NCBI GenBank assembly: GCA_905178155.1
Contig: CAJINV010000003.1
Location: 8,333,738-8,397,737, forward strand
Origin: Amoebophrya sp. A120
Taxonomy: Eukaryota > Sar > Dinophyceae > Syndiniales > Amoebophryaceae
DNA length: 64,000 bases
Direction of reading: 5' to 3'
A program made the position numbers and the translations under genes. Shown piece by piece: positions 11,234 to 23,300 of the stretch. Each line of letters opens with the position of its first letter. Within the stretch, counting starts at the first letter, position 1. The notes beneath the pieces were generated by a model that worked only from the letters and a program-made list of their open reading frames with translations, ran no database searches and was not told the DNA's origin.

Positions 11234-12041
11234 ATGACAACCAGCGAAGTCCCAGTAGCAGCCACGGCCGCGGCGCCATATGTGTCGCCAATTGCGCAGC
11301 CATTGGTGAGCGGCAAACTGGAATCGAAGTGTCTGAAGATGTTGCGGAAAGCCTTCGGGGCCAAGGCAGTCAAGCGAGGTATCCCGGAAGTGACGAAGCT
11401 GGTGCGCAAAAACAAAAAAGGTATTTACCACCAGTGCCTTTTTTTTTTGTTTATTATTTCGGAATTTCAACATCGGAATTGTGGGCACGGCCGAGTTTAT
11501 CGTTTGTTCAATTTTTTGACACCAATTATTTGAGTAAGAATCGTGGTGCTCTTCATCTTCATGCCGGGGAAGATATACTTTTACAGAAACTGATACTGAG
11601 GCAAGAAGTTGTCAGACCAGCGGCATTTTCTTCAATGACGTCTTTTATATCGCAGGTGTGGTGATTTTTGCAGCTGATGTTTTTCCCGTTGATTTGGTGG
11701 CGCACATGCCTCTCCTGTGCGAGGAGAAGGACGTGATGTATGCCTACTTGTCTTCCCGAAAAGCCTTGGGCGAAGCGATCAATAGCAAGCGCGGGGTCAG
11801 TGCCGTGTTCGTGCCAGAACCGACCAGCGACTCGCCGCACGAGAGCGCCTATTCGCAGCTGATGGCTGCGTTGAAGATCGTCCACCCCTACATGGGAGAG
11901 GGAAAGCCGATGGAAGCGGAGGAAAGCAACAAGCGGGCTGCAACAACGGAAGTAGAGGGAGCAGCGGCAGATGAGTCGGGGGCAGCGGACGAGCCGGCCA
12001 AGAAAAAGAAGAAGAAGGAAAAGAAGGAAAAGGCGGAGTAA
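11234..12041 (+). CDS. NHP2: NHP2-like H/ACA snoRNP protein (L7Ae family)
   Basis: Component of the H/ACA box ribonucleoprotein that guides pseudouridylation of rRNA and snRNA in the nucleolus. Two exons (11234-11420, 11656-12041) are joined through a canonical 235-bp GT-AG intron and give 190 codons plus stop. The L7Ae/Gadd45 fold is visible as KRGIPEVTKLVRKNKKG, then VVIFAADVFPVDLVAHMPLLCEEKDV and SRKALGEAINSKRGVSAVFV. The GIPEVTK and ADxFPVDLxxHxPxLCEExxxxY patterns match NHP2 more closely than the 15.5K/Snu13 or ribosomal L7A members. The C-terminus carries an added acidic stretch and an AKKKKKKEKKEKAE lysine tail, likely a nuclear or nucleolar signal. The first ATG was chosen as the start. 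Confidence 0.88.
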
Positions 12042-13303
12042 AAGGAGATCACCAAAGAACCCCACAAATAGTCCACGGAACAAGCCGAGGACAGTGTGCG
12101 TGATCAACAAGATACTAGCGATTATATCACGAAAAAATGCAACTAGAATCATTGGATATCACACGGTACTATACTACATCATGAAGAAGGAAAGGTCAGA
12201 AGTCAATCATGAGAAGAGACGATGAAGATGACGCAGATGTTTATGTTTTGCTTTTGCGCACGACATGCCTGTTGGAGTCAGCGATAAGGGTTGCACCAGC
12301 AGGGTCTGCAGGGATTTGAAAAAATAAAAGATAGAGTGCAACACGTGAATCCTATTTACCGCAGCGCAGCATAACAATTATTCCGACGAGGAACCAGCAC
12401 AGGCCCACGGGTATTTCTGAGCCGCGATTCTTCCTGTTTCCGTGTTCACTTTCCTTTATGGTTGCCGTCGTCTTTTCGTTCGTAGAAAGTATCAGAAACT
12501 TCTGATGATCTTCGACGCGCCGCTACGCTTGCGCCACCTTCGGTCTGTGCGTCTTTGTCGTCTAGGCTTCGTCACAATGCGTCCCTAGTTGACGTACGGT
12601 TACTGCTGTGTCAGACACCGAAGTCGTCAGTCGGGAGGATTTTGATGATTGCTTTGTACACGTCCTGCGTCGTGGTTTTGTATAACCGCCACGAATGCCG
12701 TCACGAACAGTACTCTCGTCCTTCACTGGTGGGCACAAGCTCAATATTACATTCGTGCAACTACAATCTTGTCGTTCCCGCATCGTCCAACTTTCGTGCG
12801 TTCTTTTCTGTAAACCCGTCAGTTGGGTAAATCATTCACTCATTCGTTTCTTGTTGGAGTTACGCCGACGTGGAATAAAAGATATACGGTATCTCTTCCT
12901 TTTTCATTTTCGTCGACAAAACAGGCTCAGTTTTCCCAAGGTAATACCCGAAACAAGGGTCATGATATATTCGTTTCTTATTTAGTAGATGAATTTTAGT
13001 AGCCAGCAGGAGTTTAGTAAATCTATCAATTTTCGGAATCGAGCCACTTGTTGCGGTCTTTCATCTTCAGGGGGGCCCGTTGTGGAGAAGTACAAGTGAA
13101 TAGAAGAAAAATAGTCTTAATTGAAAATGAAAACTTCAGTTACCAGCAGGCGAAGGAACGGGCTTCACTTATTATGTGAAAGCGCTTTTGTGATTTGTGA
13201 TATGTCAATTGATCGTCTCCGTGCCGACTTACCTCGTCGGGCAGCACCAGCACTCGATACGCAGCAGGCGGTGCGAAAATACACCTAGACCACCAGCGCG
13301 GTC
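12042..13303. other. Intergenic, 1.26 kb, no supported gene
   Basis: Only scattered short frames occur (for example 12555-12830), with no motifs. Composition is more AT-rich than in the genes. It is the 3' flank of NHP2 and the 5' flank of the K+ channel gene. Confidence 0.35.
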
Positions 13304-16300
13304 ATGTCTATTGCAGACATTGAAGGGTTTCTGGCCCACTGGGAGGAGATCCGAGAAGTTCGCTGGGAACTTCCGGTCGCGGAGCGTGGGCGTTTGCTCC
13401 GGTATTTTCCGCATGGCTACCACGCTACGGCAGATGACTTTCGATCGGTCCTGAAAAATCCAGGTGGAGCAGCCCGGTCCGCCGCATTCCAGCGCGAGCT
13501 GAGTACCCGAAGTAGTGCAGCGGAAGATCGAGCTCGGCAAGAACAAGATGAATCCTCGGGCGGCGGTGCGCGAATAACACATGCGGAGCTGGGAGAGGCC
13601 GAGCGACAGGAACGCAAATTGCGGCGCGAGGCGAGGGACGCGGGTACAGAAAGGCTGGCGAGTCTGAGCAGCGAAAGAGACACGACGAGGGCGAGCGTCA
13701 ACAGCAATTTTAAGTACACCAGCAGCGATCTGGAACTGCTTGATGAAGAGAGGGACTCTGAAAGCGACCCTGATTTAGATGAAGACAGCGCAGAAGTTCT
13801 CCCGCCGCTGCCGGGCGCAAGAACGGAGGAGGCAGATCGGCTCCGTCAGCAGCGGCACCAGCGCGCGCTGCTGGCGCGACACCAAGCCCTGCGAAATCGG
13901 AGCGCGGCGCCGTGGAGCCCGCTCGTGGTGGCGTTTCTGGAGGACGGGGTCCAGTACCTGGATCGGCATGCCGAGTGGCTCCCGAAGAACGCGGACGGCG
14001 AGGCTACGGTGCGGTGGCGGACCTACCTCCACTACCAGTCGCGGGAGCGGCAGGGCTTCTTTGAGCGGCATGAGTGGGTGGCTCACGTGATGGTGATCAT
14101 GCTCCTGTTCGCCCTCGCGCCGGTAGTGTTCTGCGTGGAGAGCATTGCTGACTACGTGGGGGAGGAAAGCCTCTGCAGCAGAGATGAGGCGATTGCCCTC
14201 GCGGGTGGAAGCGAGAAGATGACCCCCATTGGAGGGGTGGCCGGGGTGAGGCGAGTCATGTACTGGGCCTCGGTCACCTTGGCGGCGGTGGGCTTCGGAG
14301 ACGTAACGCCGAAGTCCCAGTTTGGGAAGTGGTTCACGGTCTTCTTCATCCTGATTGGCATCAACCTGCTCGCCAACGCCATCCTGCGCATGATGGCAGA
14401 CCTCCTGGAGAAGACGGCCAAGACGGACGAGGACAACCGGCGAGCGCAACGCTCGAATCGCCAGGTCGCGGCGAATATGCATTGCAAAATATGACTTGGT
14501 CTGCTGGAAACATTAACATCCCAACTTGATGTGATGCCGAGTCTGGAGTCGACGTCGAAAATGTGTGTTGCTTAGTCGGCTAGCAAAAAGTGTGCGCTTC
14601 TTGTCTCCACCTGCAGACGGCATTTTTCATGCAGGCTGGCATGCAGATCGACATCGATATCATGCAGAAGCCCCTGCGGATCTTGTCATGCTCTGTGTGC
14701 ATTTCGATTTCGGACGACCTTTTTTTGTTTGTCCACACATCAATGTAAATTCTGCATTCTTCCAGACCTAGACATATTTGCAGTTGATAGCAAAGCGGAT
14801 CCAGGAGGCTCTGCAGGGGGGGCGGAGCACCGCGGTGGCCGGTGTTTGGCTCGAGCACACGGGTTCCCCCAGGGACATTTTGGAGCAGCGCGATTTGCTC
14901 GGTATTCCGGGCGCGGAAGTCTTTGTGGACGCCGACGACGGATCAGGATCTTCATCCGCGAACGATAATATCCTCGCCACCAGTGCGGGGGAACAACAAC
15001 AAGGGGGGCCAAGGGAGACCCCAATCAATATAAACGGTTCATCTCCACCTTCTCCACCCACCTCGCTGCAGTCGTTTGATCAGCAGCACGCGACGTCGGA
15101 GCCACATAGTACGCAGCACTCACACGACGATCATCAACCGCACAGCAAGATGAACTCTGCCTCCACCAGTGCTGGAACAAGGAGCATGATCTTCAGCACG
15201 ATTCATGATCGCGTGGATCGTGCACAACAGCACATACTGCACGTGCAGCACGAACATTTGCAACAGCATCATCAAAGTGGTGCCCATAATTCAACATCTG
15301 CCTCGACGTCGCCCTCGCCGGGTACCAGTGCGCACGAAAGCGATCTTATCGCAAGAAAAAAGCGTTACAGTTACACATTGTGTTGCACGCCAAGCAAGAC
15401 AGACCAGCTCTGTTATGCCGGATACGCATAGAAGCCTCGTTTCATAGGTGTTTTCCCGTAGGATTTCTGCATTACAAGTTTTCTCTCTCATGCAGAGAAA
15501 TTTGTGTTGCTGAATTGGCTACAAATGTGTAACTGTAACACTTTTTTCCTTGGATAGATCTCGATGCGTGGTTTCATCATAGGAGTCACACAAGGAGCGA
15601 CTCCGCGTCCGCCCGGTTCACCAACCCGACCGCGCGGTCTGGATTTATTTTCGGGGGAACGTCGCGCTTTCTCGCGGGAGAGCGAGACGAGACTACTTCT
15701 GCTGCCGCTCCGACCCCTCCGGCGGGGAACAGCGGACTAGTGTCCCTTCTCAAAACTGAGACGGATAATTCTTCCGAAGCGAAGTCGGTGAATTTTGCGA
15801 AGTCGGTGAATTTTGCGGCGGCGTTGGAAGAGTCGCAAATGATCGATGCAACTTCTGCAGATTTGCTACAACCTTCGGATCCGCAGCTGCGTCAGGACGA
15901 GCAGGACCGCGGGGAGCGAGAGCAAGGCGCAACTACAGATGTTGACCATTCTGTGCAAGAGGGCGGGGTTCCTCGGGTTCGGAAAAAGGGGCTGCAGGTG
16001 CGAAGAGCGCCACGGCCTCCGGTAGGCGATCTGGTTCTGACTCGCATCAGCCGATTCTTGACCAGTACTGACAAAGTGCCTGCTCCCAAGTGGTTGGATG
16101 CATCCGATGATGAGGACGACGGGATGGAAAAGCGGCACAACCACGACCCAGAGGTGCGGCATGCTGAAGAGGAGACCCAGATGAGAATATCGGCGGGGGC
16201 ATCAACTTCAACGGCAAGTGTGACGATCAGGACCACCGTGATGAACTTCGTTTCGAGAAGTGTGATTCCTCTTCTTGGAAGATTTTCCTCGAACAGGACG

Positions 16301-19248
16301 GAAGCCGATCAACATCCCGAAGACGATGCGGGGGCTCCCTTCTCGTCTACTACACCGGATGAAGAGGAGGTAGTAGGACCACGTGCAAGAACAAGACCCG
16401 AAGCTTCTGCCGTTTCCACAACATACAGCAATTTAGATTTTTTGGTAGGCCGCCCCTCGGAGGGCTTGGACAGTATGCCAGACTCCGTGTCGTCGACGCG
16501 CTCCTCTAGTGTGAGAACACGAGCCACGGCAACACGGACGACCACCCCGCACGATCATCTATCGCGGGAGACCACAAAGAGGATAACTGGCGGGTCCTCT
16601 CGCGTAGAACCGAGTAGACCACAACTTCGAACCGGAATGTCAACCGTTCGGACGCTTCGGACCACTAACACGGTCCACCGAGCGTCAACTACAGGTGTGG
16701 ATCCCCGTGGCGATTCATCTTCAATGCAGCGCCATAGCTCGTCGGACGGTGGAGCAGCCACGGCATCTTCTACAACCACTGGGACGTCCTATGTATATCA
16801 TGAGCTGCAGGACCAGTTGGCGGGGACGTCGATGAAAAATGGTTCGGATCTGGATAAGATAAACATTAACATCATGTCCCCGCGCGGGCTCCACCTCCAA
16901 GAACGTTCGCCGGTCGAAATGCAATTACTGCCACCAGCAGTGCGTCTTGTGCCAGGCAGCACACGACCCGGTGCTGCAGGTGGTGCACTTGCTCTAGAAG
17001 GCACGACGACCTCCAGCGCTGGTGCCCAGTTGTACCCTCGAAGTACTGTCGAGGGCCAGTCATCGGGACCCGGAGCAGCGGGAGCAGGAGCACCAGCATC
17101 ATCTTCAGGAGCAGGTCAGGCGAGGAGCAAGAAGAAGATTGTGAACAGGACCGCGCGGAAGAACGTGGCCATACGCCGGCTGGAATTGCTCTCAACTCGG
17201 TTGTTGCGGTTGGTTCGCAATTTTGTGCTGGGCGACACCCCTTATCGGCGGCGCATGTCTTGGATCAAGATTACCAAGATCTCCCAGACCGCCGTGCTTC
17301 TACTTCTGCCCATCGTGCTGGGTGCCGTGTTGGTACACTACATCGAAAGCTTCGACTTCACGGATAGTGTGTATTGGTCTGTGGTGGCGCTTTCCACCGT
17401 GGGCTACGGGGAACAGGAGCTGCGGAACGAGGGGGGCCACTGGGTGTGGATGCTGTTCCTCCCCTTCGGCTGCCTCATGTTTGCCTTCGGGTACACGAAC
17501 CTCATCCTGCTCCACCGGGTACTGCGGCGGGAGCAGAAGCGGCACCTGGCGCTCGGGAACGACCACATCCGGCAGTCTGTCGCGATGCTCGACCGCGGGT
17601 CCGGGATCGACCTCTTCGAGTACATGATCGCCAGTTTGCTCGTGTCCGAGTTGGTGCACCCGTCCGACCTTTCCGACATCATGGACGCCTTCTCACAACT
17701 CGACGTTTATGCAAACCAAATCAATAAAACACACCCACTCAATCAAAATCTTCAAATAAAAAGGTTTCTACTAAGTTATGTTGCGATGTTGGTGGACTAC
17801 AATGATGTGAGCATAAGAGCATCAACATATCAACAGTAGAGGCGTGAGCCGCGTGACGATATGGACACCCTACCTTGCTGCTTGGTGTCAAGAGGTCAAA
17901 TGTGGCGTCCGACACGCCAGCGAAAGGCCAGGCATGCCTGGCCACCCATTTTTAAAGGGGGAGCATTCCCAGATCTCAGAATTGCGCTGATGAAGATGAT
18001 GATAATGAAGATGATCATGATACTAGGCATCTTCACTGAGAAGAAAAGACACTTAATTTATTTTCGGGCTGCTACCGGAAAAGCAAAAGGTTGCGGCGCC
18101 CTTAAGGTGGCGTGTAGAACGAACTCGTTGTTGGCATGACAAACCGAAACCTTGGATTTTGTTTTTCCTTGAATAAAGAGTTTGGGTTTTTCTTTGTGAT
18201 ACGTGTGACGGTACGGGGCTGGTCACCCGGGAAGACGTCGATGCGATGCACCACCGCGACGACCCGCATCTCAGTCTACCCCGCAAGGGCGCTCCGAGCC
18301 TCCCCGCACTATCTTCACAGCCGCGCGCCATCGTGTCATCTTCCCCTGTGATAACATCAACGACTAGTCAAGGCGCAGGGTCGGATCCATTGTTCTCGAG
18401 CGTGCAAGCTGATCATGCAACAACACGAACGCAGCCTGGCGCAGGCCAGGTGCCGGTCGGCGGGGAGGTGGAGCATCAAGCACTTGGTACTAGTAGCAAC
18501 TACAGCACTGAACAAGGAGCGGGCACTGCGCTCCGTGATGAAGTCCGAGATCCTCCCCCGCCCCTGCACGAGCATTCAACTAGTACCACGTCATTCTCCT
18601 TTCCCGCCTCCGTTAGTGGACCAAAACCGGTCGTTATCCAAGAAAAAAACGCTGTTAGTGTAAATTTGTGATGCGGAACATGCAAGATGATTGCGTCTGT
18701 CATGCTTGGCATGCATTGTAGGGTCCACTAGCGGGCGTTTTCACTTAGTATCTGCGCATGACAGGTTTTTGCTGTCATGCCAGACAGATTTGTAATGCTG
18801 GTCCTCCAAAAAAGTTACATCTACATTGTTTTTTTCGTGGATAGTCGTGCCGTCGACAAGAAGCCGGGCGCAAAACTTTCGCAAAGCGCCATCGCTGACC
18901 GTGGAGGACATCGAAGCTCGTCGCAGGGAGGCGCGGAGCGCAGCTGCGGAAAGGCGCGCACTGGAGCTGCAATTGCATCAGAACAAGAGCCACGTAAATG
19001 TGTTCAAGAACGTGGTCGTGAACACGACCCATAGCAATGCCACCGGGGGCGATCTACTTCTCAGGGGGCCTCCGTCCGTAGGTAGCAACGCGACGACAGG
19101 TGGAGGACAAGCAGTGCATGGTGGAGGTGCTCAAACAAGCATGCAGCAGCAACTTCTACATCTAGCACCTCCTTCGGGACCGAGCGTTACCAAGTACCCC
19201 GCATCATCGCTTGCTAGGATATTCTTCAAGCCCGCCGACTCCAAATGA
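13304..19248 (+). CDS. Two-pore-domain K+ channel with EF-hand (TPK-like), about 1565 aa
   Basis: Membrane potassium channel. Five exons (13304-14475, 14795-15346, 15562-17707, 18207-18634, 18849-19248) sum to 1565 codons plus stop. Pore 1 lies in exon 1: a helix around HVMVIMLLFALAPVVFCV, the filter TLAAVGFGDVTPKS near residue 330, then WFTVFFILIGINLLANAIL. Pore 2 lies in exon 3: TAVLLLLPIVLGAVLVHYI, the filter VALSTVGYGE, then WVWMLFLPFGCLMFAFGYT. One EF-hand loop reads DVDGTGLVTRED across the exon 3/4 join, implying Ca2+ control as in plant TPK channels. An unusually long serine-rich linker (about 700 residues) separates the pores. All four introns are introner-type. Start: the ATG follows an in-frame stop. 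The exon 3/4 border is resolved only by the EF-hand motif. Confidence 0.82.
14476..14789. mobile_element. Introner element, family A, in K+ channel gene
   Basis: This 314-bp element has a strong right end, GCATTCTTCCAGACCTAGAC then TTGCAGTTGATA, and a decayed left end with GCAAAATATGACTTGGTCTG. Direct repeats are GCGAA at 14471-14475 and GCAAA at 14790-14794. Excision with one repeat joins QVAAKRIQEAL in frame. Confidence 0.82.
15347..15556. mobile_element. Introner element, family B
   Basis: This 210-bp element has left end GAAAAAAGCGTTACAGTTAC and right end GTAACTGTAACACTTTTTTC as inverted copies. It starts TATCGC and ends TGGATA. Exact direct repeats GATCT lie at 15342-15346 and 15557-15561. 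Excision with one repeat joins ...ESDLDAWFH in frame. Confidence 0.92.
17708..18206. mobile_element. Probable introner intron interrupting the EF-hand loop
   Basis: The intron is inferred from protein continuity: exon 3 ends FSQLDV and exon 4 starts DGTGLVTRED, together an EF-hand loop. The left border reads TATGCAAACC after ACGTT. The right side reads TTGTGAT then ACGTG, so a 4-of-5 repeat is present, but one additional base must be removed to keep the frame. No GT-AG solution was found. Confidence 0.55.
18635..18843. mobile_element. Introner element, family B variant
   Basis: This 209-bp element has left end TATCCAAGAAAAAAACGCTG and right end CATTGTTTTTTTCGTGGATA as inverted copies. Exact direct repeats GTCGT lie at 18630-18634 and 18844-18848. 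Excision with one repeat joins GPKPVVPSTRSRAQN in frame. Confidence 0.92.
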
Positions 19249-20386
19249 AAAGGCAAGATGTACTTACTATCAAGAACTACACCGGTCTTGTTTTCGCATG
19301 GGGCGCTCACACCCGGTGTGTGTGTATGCTGGAGAAGCAGGGCAAGAATTCATTACAACCAGAGAACAGATGAGAACTCGACTTCTATCCTTAATCGATT
19401 TTTCTGGAACCTAGATCCCATTTCAAATTTATTTTGTAATCGGCGCAAGTTTAAGTTGTGCACGTCCACGTTGCTGACGGTCGCCGGTACGATAGATGTT
19501 GATTTGCGTGGGGTGGCAAAGGGTATTGAGTTTAGATCTATTTCTCTGTCTTAGTCTTTCGATTTGTACAAGCGCATACAAGGGCATTGGTGTATCTAGA
19601 CAGTAACAGAATTTCATCAGCATGCATTGATTTGTTCTTCATTCGACACCATGATGAGCGCCAATTTTGGGCTTCGAAAGGTTGTTGCATGAGCATCCGC
19701 CTGGTGTCAGGGTATCAACTTGGAAAGACAGAAGTTGGTGTTGTTCTGAAAATGTCGGTCTTTGGTGTGACTTATTTTTTGCAGTCGAGGACGAGGGAGG
19801 GTTGTACAGTCAAGCTCAAGTTGTAGTGCTAGCTGGTGATGGAGAATGCGGCCGGAGTCTTACAAGCCCGAAAGCGGAGCCGGGAGCTATCGTTAATGCT
19901 GATTAAAACTTCCGGAGGGGAACATATAATTTCTTTGTAATGGAAGAGAAAGAAAGGTCATTCTTGATACAGCCGACAGGTGATTTGAGTCACACTTGGT
20001 GAACGAAGATCAAAATTGATAGATCATAGAGATTCCGATCGGATTCTTTTCACACAGGCGTTCGTTGAGAATAGATAATTGCGTCATCCATAGTATCGTC
20101 TCCTGACTACTGCGCTATCTATATAAGTAAATATCAAATGACGCAATGCACGATTGATGGCGTGCTCTTGTCCGCCTCATAACTTTCAGCAAGATCGCAG
20201 TAGTAGATAAGAATTCATTTTTTTTTGTTCTTCCAAAGAAAAGAATAGAGAGTTAAAGTCAGTAAAGGAGCTGAAGGTGAAAAGAACTTACTTAGACTTG
20301 GACTCGGGCCACAATTACTCCTCCAAAAGAGCTAAACCGTTTGGACTTTTCGCCGTCGTTCATAAGGCACTCGCGTGCGTTGCAAT
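19249..20386. other. Intergenic, about 1.1 kb; may hold the 5' exon of the RING gene
   Basis: No complete gene is seen. A frame starting at GTG 20277 runs into the RING gene region. It encodes two hydrophobic segments (ACVAIWGGVFVLITYTFSV and SLLVSALLLLL) in a different frame, so an alternative first exon is possible. Confidence 0.35.
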
Positions 20387-23300
20387 ATGGGGTGGAGTAT
20401 TCGTTTTGATCACGTATACGTTCTCTGTCTGCTTTGCTTGCACTCCTTCGCATGGTACAACAGCACTTTCAACAGTGGAGGTTTCTCTGCTGGTTTCTGC
20501 CCTGCTACTTTTGTTGCGCGTGCAGCGTCGGTTCAGCAGCCCGAGAGACGCGATGGTGAGTCGCAGCGCCCGTTCAGACGAAGCAGCAATGTTAGAAGCA
20601 CGACTCGAGATGACAGAGAGGGACCGGGTGCTGCTGACGGAACGGCGGAAGAGCAGCAGGTTGAGGATCGATGGCTAGCTGAGCACCTGCAGCAGCTGGA
20701 AATAAACGACGAGGCTGTGCTGGCGCATAGAGCAGGCAGAGCCTACGCAGCGGATCATGTCAGCGGTCGCTCATCATCTTACGCTCCTGTTGAGATGTAT
20801 GAAGACGATCAGCTAGATTCGCTCGTTAGGGGCAATGGCACCTCCGACCCCGTGATCGTCCCGGGAGGGAGTCTTCTGACTGAGTTTCAGGATGCTTTGT
20901 TCCAGTACTTTTTTCGAGATATCGAGGACATTCTCCAGCAACCGGAGGGAGGCGCCGGGACAGGAGCAGGAGGTGGAGACAGCAGAATCACGAACGAATC
21001 CTCGGTGCAAGACTTGGAAGACCGAGCTCCACTTGCCTTCCATGTGGGCGATTGCACACAGTGTGTGATCTATCGTTCGAAAAAAATGTTCGACTGGTGT
21101 AAGAGTTTTGCACGATTTGCATCCGACGTTTGTTTTACATGACACCAAAGGTTGTTCCGGAGGAAAGACACGGCCCAAAAAGGCTCATATTTAAGTTTAA
21201 CGACATTTTTTTCTTTCGATATGATCTGTATCGGAGAGTTCCCGGAGCCCAAGGAGTTCCAGAGTTCATCATGCAGTTCGGCGAACGGCAAAAATGGTTC
21301 GACTTCGAGTTCGACACGAATCCTGGCCGACTTGGAGGAAGACGAATGCTGTCGGTCCGAGGCTGCCGCCCCTGAGGGCGGCGATACAGCCAGTGAAGCA
21401 GCTGCAAAAGGTGTGTCCGGCTCTGGCAAGAAGACATGCTCCTCCTGCCGAGTACTAGGAACGACTCCGGGAAACACAAATAAAGGGCTACAAGTAGAAA
21501 AAGAGGACCACCCGCCGCCCAAATCGCTTAGTGCCGCAAAAAATGTGAGTAGCCTACGAGATGACCACGTCGATGCAGCGGGCAGAACCAGAAGCTCCTG
21601 CTCCAGCAAGGCAGCGATAAATTTCTACCAAGATGTCACGTCAGGACGGCCTGAACCGCCGGTCGCGAGGAGTCCGAAGGGCATCAGTAGTACAGATGGA
21701 GTTCTTGCTTGTCCACTTGCAGCGACGTCCGGATTTTCAGAGGTGGACGAAGAAGACGCGGCTTCGTCGCCGGGAGCTGGGCCCTCCAGCAGTACAGCGG
21801 CGAACCCAGATAAGTTCAAAAAAATGATTGACCTGCGCTGCATGCCGGGTCGCCCCGGTCACCTCTTCCATTCGGAATGCCTGTACACGTGGCTCCACAA
21901 GTGCATCGAAGAAGAGATGAGCCGATACAATGCACAGGCCGACGAACGGCGAGGGTTCTTGGAAACGACCACCGCACGTTGCCCGGTATGCCGGCAGCAG
22001 ATTTCCCGGGAAGCGACCGTGGACCTGCTGGACCTGGCCCATGCAGAGGGCCGCCAGAAAAAGGAGTTTCGCGAGGTGGAAAACTCTTTCCTGGAGGAAT
22101 TTTGTCTGAAAGAAGCGGAGGGTCAGCTGGCAGCCGTTGCGCAGATTGACGCGCAGCTGACGGCACTAGCAGCGGACCACCAGAGCACCTCCGGCTCGTT
22201 GCTACTAGGAGGTGCAGCTGGGTCCACAGGGGCCTCTTTCGCGAGCTCACGCTGCAGTGGCAGCGGCCGTGGCGGGTCATCTTTTTCCGCGGCGACGCTT
22301 CCATTGCCCTACAGCTTTTGTGGCACAAACTACACGACTTCGGTGGACGGTGCGGCTGCACCCATGATATCCAGTCGACAGCAGCATTTAGGGCGGAAAA
22401 ATCGGCAAATAGCATCATTTTTGTGAGCGCGCATTTTGGGGGGGCAAAAAAATTATGGCTGTTGGGGGTGTCGCTACTGCTTTTTTTCCTGTTGGCCATT
22501 TAGATGCTGGCGCCACTCTTCGTTGCCACGGTCCGCCATCCGGCCCCCCCCTTTTTGAAATAAAACCACAGCACTTTGTTGCAGTTGCACAGGCCTGCGG
22601 CCCTCTGGCGCCGGAAGCCGCGCCCCCTCTCCCACATCCAGTTCCGGACGCGCCCAGATATCTTCTCATCTTCCCTCTCCGGCCGGATATTGAGAAGGCG
22701 GACGCGCCAGCAGTCAAGTGCTTCCGGGGGGGGGTGCCGAAGGGGGGGGGTAAGGGGGTCCGCTTGGGCTGCCTCTGGGCTACCATTTTGGGGCACGCAA
22801 AATCGGCAGTTTCCAATGGGGATTAGGGGGTCGGCATAGGCTACCGAAAGGGTACCCGGAAGGGGTACCCGGAAGGGGTGTCCGGGAGGGGCAAAAATGC
22901 ACCCCCCTGACCACCCCCCCTGGCCGGGCCTCCTTTTCTGGGCGAAGGGCCTCGTCGAGCCCCGGTCACGGAGGCGGCCCGGCCACTTTTCGAAGAGCGG
23001 GCCCAAGACAAAGCGTCCGGCCATCTGAACGACAAGGCACAGAACGAAGGCGCTGTGGCCTGCTTCTGGTCCTGGTGTTGCGGCATTTCCAAAGCTCAGC
23101 CATCATGTTTCCTGTGGAAAAGATGAAGTGACACGCGAGGCGTGTCGGCTTCCAAGATGTTGCGCCCCCAACAAAAAAAAAGTTTTTACCCCCCCAAAAA
23201 GTGCGCTGGCAAAAATGATGCTATTTGCCGATTTTTCCGCCCTAAAGCATGCTGCTGGTCTCGCGCAACAGCAGCGGATGAGAAAAACGGTTCTCCCGAA

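Noticed and set aside
22455-23092. Frames inside the 858-bp element as a transposase
   Set aside because: They are short and proline/glycine/arginine-rich from GC composition, with no DDE or other catalytic pattern.
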